From assembly GCA_004294465.1 (NCBI GenBank), contig REAV01000033.1, forward strand, positions 1 through 6,218: 6,218 nt of DNA. Reading direction: 5' to 3'. Under the pieces are notes generated by a model. It was not told the origin of the DNA. It saw nothing but the letters and a program-made list of their open reading frames with translations, and did no database searches. This stretch comes from Sphingobacteriia bacterium (GTDB lineage Bacteria; Bacteroidota; Bacteroidia; Chitinophagales; Chitinophagaceae). The first letter of the stretch is position 1; every line of letters starts with the position of its first letter. Below, one piece after another: positions 5,893 through 6,218 of the stretch. Position numbers and translations under genes: made by a program.

Positions 5893-5930
5893 AAAAAAAG
5901 TAGTCTATGGTAAAACGTACCAAGACTACT
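5893..5930 (-). terminator. Terminator after rpsU, abutting the xerC-type start codon
   Basis: Arms AGTAGTCT and AGACTACT (5923-5930 with 5899-5906) form 8 bp, continued after a single-base bulge by TGGTA/TACCA (5 bp) around a 5-base loop. On the minus strand it is followed by six to seven U residues that end right at the recombinase AUG. It lies about 63 bases past the rpsU stop. Between the two, an inverted repeat GTTTTG/CAAAAC (5956-5977) surrounds the palindrome GTAATATTAC. The form is a strong intrinsic terminator, so downstream expression would need readthrough or an unseen promoter. Confidence 0.85.
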
Positions 5931-5993
5931 CAATCGTATGAAGACGGGAATATTTGTTTTGAGTAATATTACAAAACAGTTAAACCCAACTAT

Positions 5994-6191
5994 TTATCCT
6001 TCTAACTTTCCGCTCGCTAATTGCTGCTTGTAGATTGCTTTTAACACTTGACCACGACGTACAATAGACGGTTTGATAAATGCTTGACGCTCTCTTAATT
6101 GCAACAAAGTCTTACTTTTCTCGAATTTCTTCTTGTACTTTTTAAGTGCTTTGTCGATGTTTTCGCAGTCTTTTGAATCGATAACTAACAT
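5994..6191 (-). CDS. rpsU: Small ribosomal subunit protein bS21
   Basis: bS21 sits on the platform of the 30S subunit near the 3' tail of 16S rRNA. The 65-residue, very basic product begins MLVIDSKDCENIDKALKKYK and has KSKTLLQLRERQAF (26-39) followed by KPSIVRRGQVLKAIYKQQ, matching bS21 of the phylum in length and layout. In Bacteroidota, bS21 together with bS18 and bS6 hides the anti-Shine-Dalgarno tail, so most mRNAs there do not use a Shine-Dalgarno. This gene is an exception: a strong AGGAGGT precedes it (see that entry), which fits autoregulation. It heads the conserved rpsU - recombinase - hpf order. Its promoter lies outside the window. Confidence 0.96.
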   Translation of the reverse strand: MLVIDSKDCENIDKALKKYKKKFEKSKTLLQLRERQAFIKPSIVRRGQVLKAIYKQQLASGKLEG

Positions 6192-6200
6192 AATTGATAT

Positions 6201-6207
6201 ACCTCCT
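6201..6207 (-). promoter_or_regulatory. Strong Shine-Dalgarno of rpsU
   Basis: On the minus strand AGGAGGT stands 9 bases before the rpsU ATG and matches seven consecutive bases complementary to the 16S 3' tail (ACCUCCU). The other complete genes here (recombinase, hpf, tuf, secE, nusG, glycosyltransferase, ketoisomerase) show no comparable element at normal spacing. It fixes the rpsU start and is the probable site of feedback control by bS21 availability. Confidence 0.9.
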
Positions 6208-6218
6208 CAGGCGTTTTT

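Overview
The window comes from a member of the Bacteroidota, most likely a Sphingobacteriales/Chitinophagaceae-type genome. Three things support this. The gene order rpsU - xerC-like recombinase - hpf - four tRNAs - tuf - tRNA-Trp - secE - nusG is characteristic of that phylum. The one clear promoter has the Bacteroidota form (-33 TTTG, 18-nt spacer, -7 TACCTTTG). Nearly all start codons lack a Shine-Dalgarno sequence, while rpsU has a strong one. All genes lie on the minus strand, so transcription runs from high to low coordinates.

Right part (about 6218 to 4512): rpsU (bS21) with a strong AGGAGGT and its own terminator, then a tyrosine recombinase of the XerC/XerD type whose AUG directly follows the U-tract of that terminator, then a short-form hibernation promoting factor with a strong terminator.

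Middle part (about 4426 to 1542): a promoter drives tRNA-Thr(UGU), tRNA-Tyr(GUA), tRNA-Gly(UCC) and tRNA-Thr(GGU), probably together with tuf (EF-Tu). A long hairpin with a U-tract follows tuf and touches the 5' end of tRNA-Trp(CCA), which precedes secE and nusG. A strong terminator closes nusG. None of the tRNA genes encodes its CCA end. These genes supply the translation elongation factor, ribosome regulation, the SecYEG translocon subunit and the NusG elongation factor. The stretch 3770-4549 has no protein gene; it holds the four tRNAs, the promoter, a 16-bp tandem repeat, tuf-leader hairpins and the hpf terminator.

Left part (1434 to 1): the expected rplK-rplA-rplJ-rplL-rpoB-rpoC genes do not follow nusG. 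In their place is a surface-glycan operon: a GT14-type (core-2/I-branching) glycosyltransferase, an FdtA/QdtA-type dTDP-sugar 3,4-ketoisomerase, and the start of a DegT/DnrJ/EryC1/StrS aminotransferase that overlaps the ketoisomerase stop by one base and runs off the window. Together the last two would make a dTDP-3-amino-3,6-dideoxyhexose.

I saw no CRISPR array, insertion sequence, phage gene or clearly new system. The most informative signals are the regulatory layout around rpsU and xerC, the hairpin abutting tRNA-Trp, and the replacement of the nusG-rplK junction by glycan genes.
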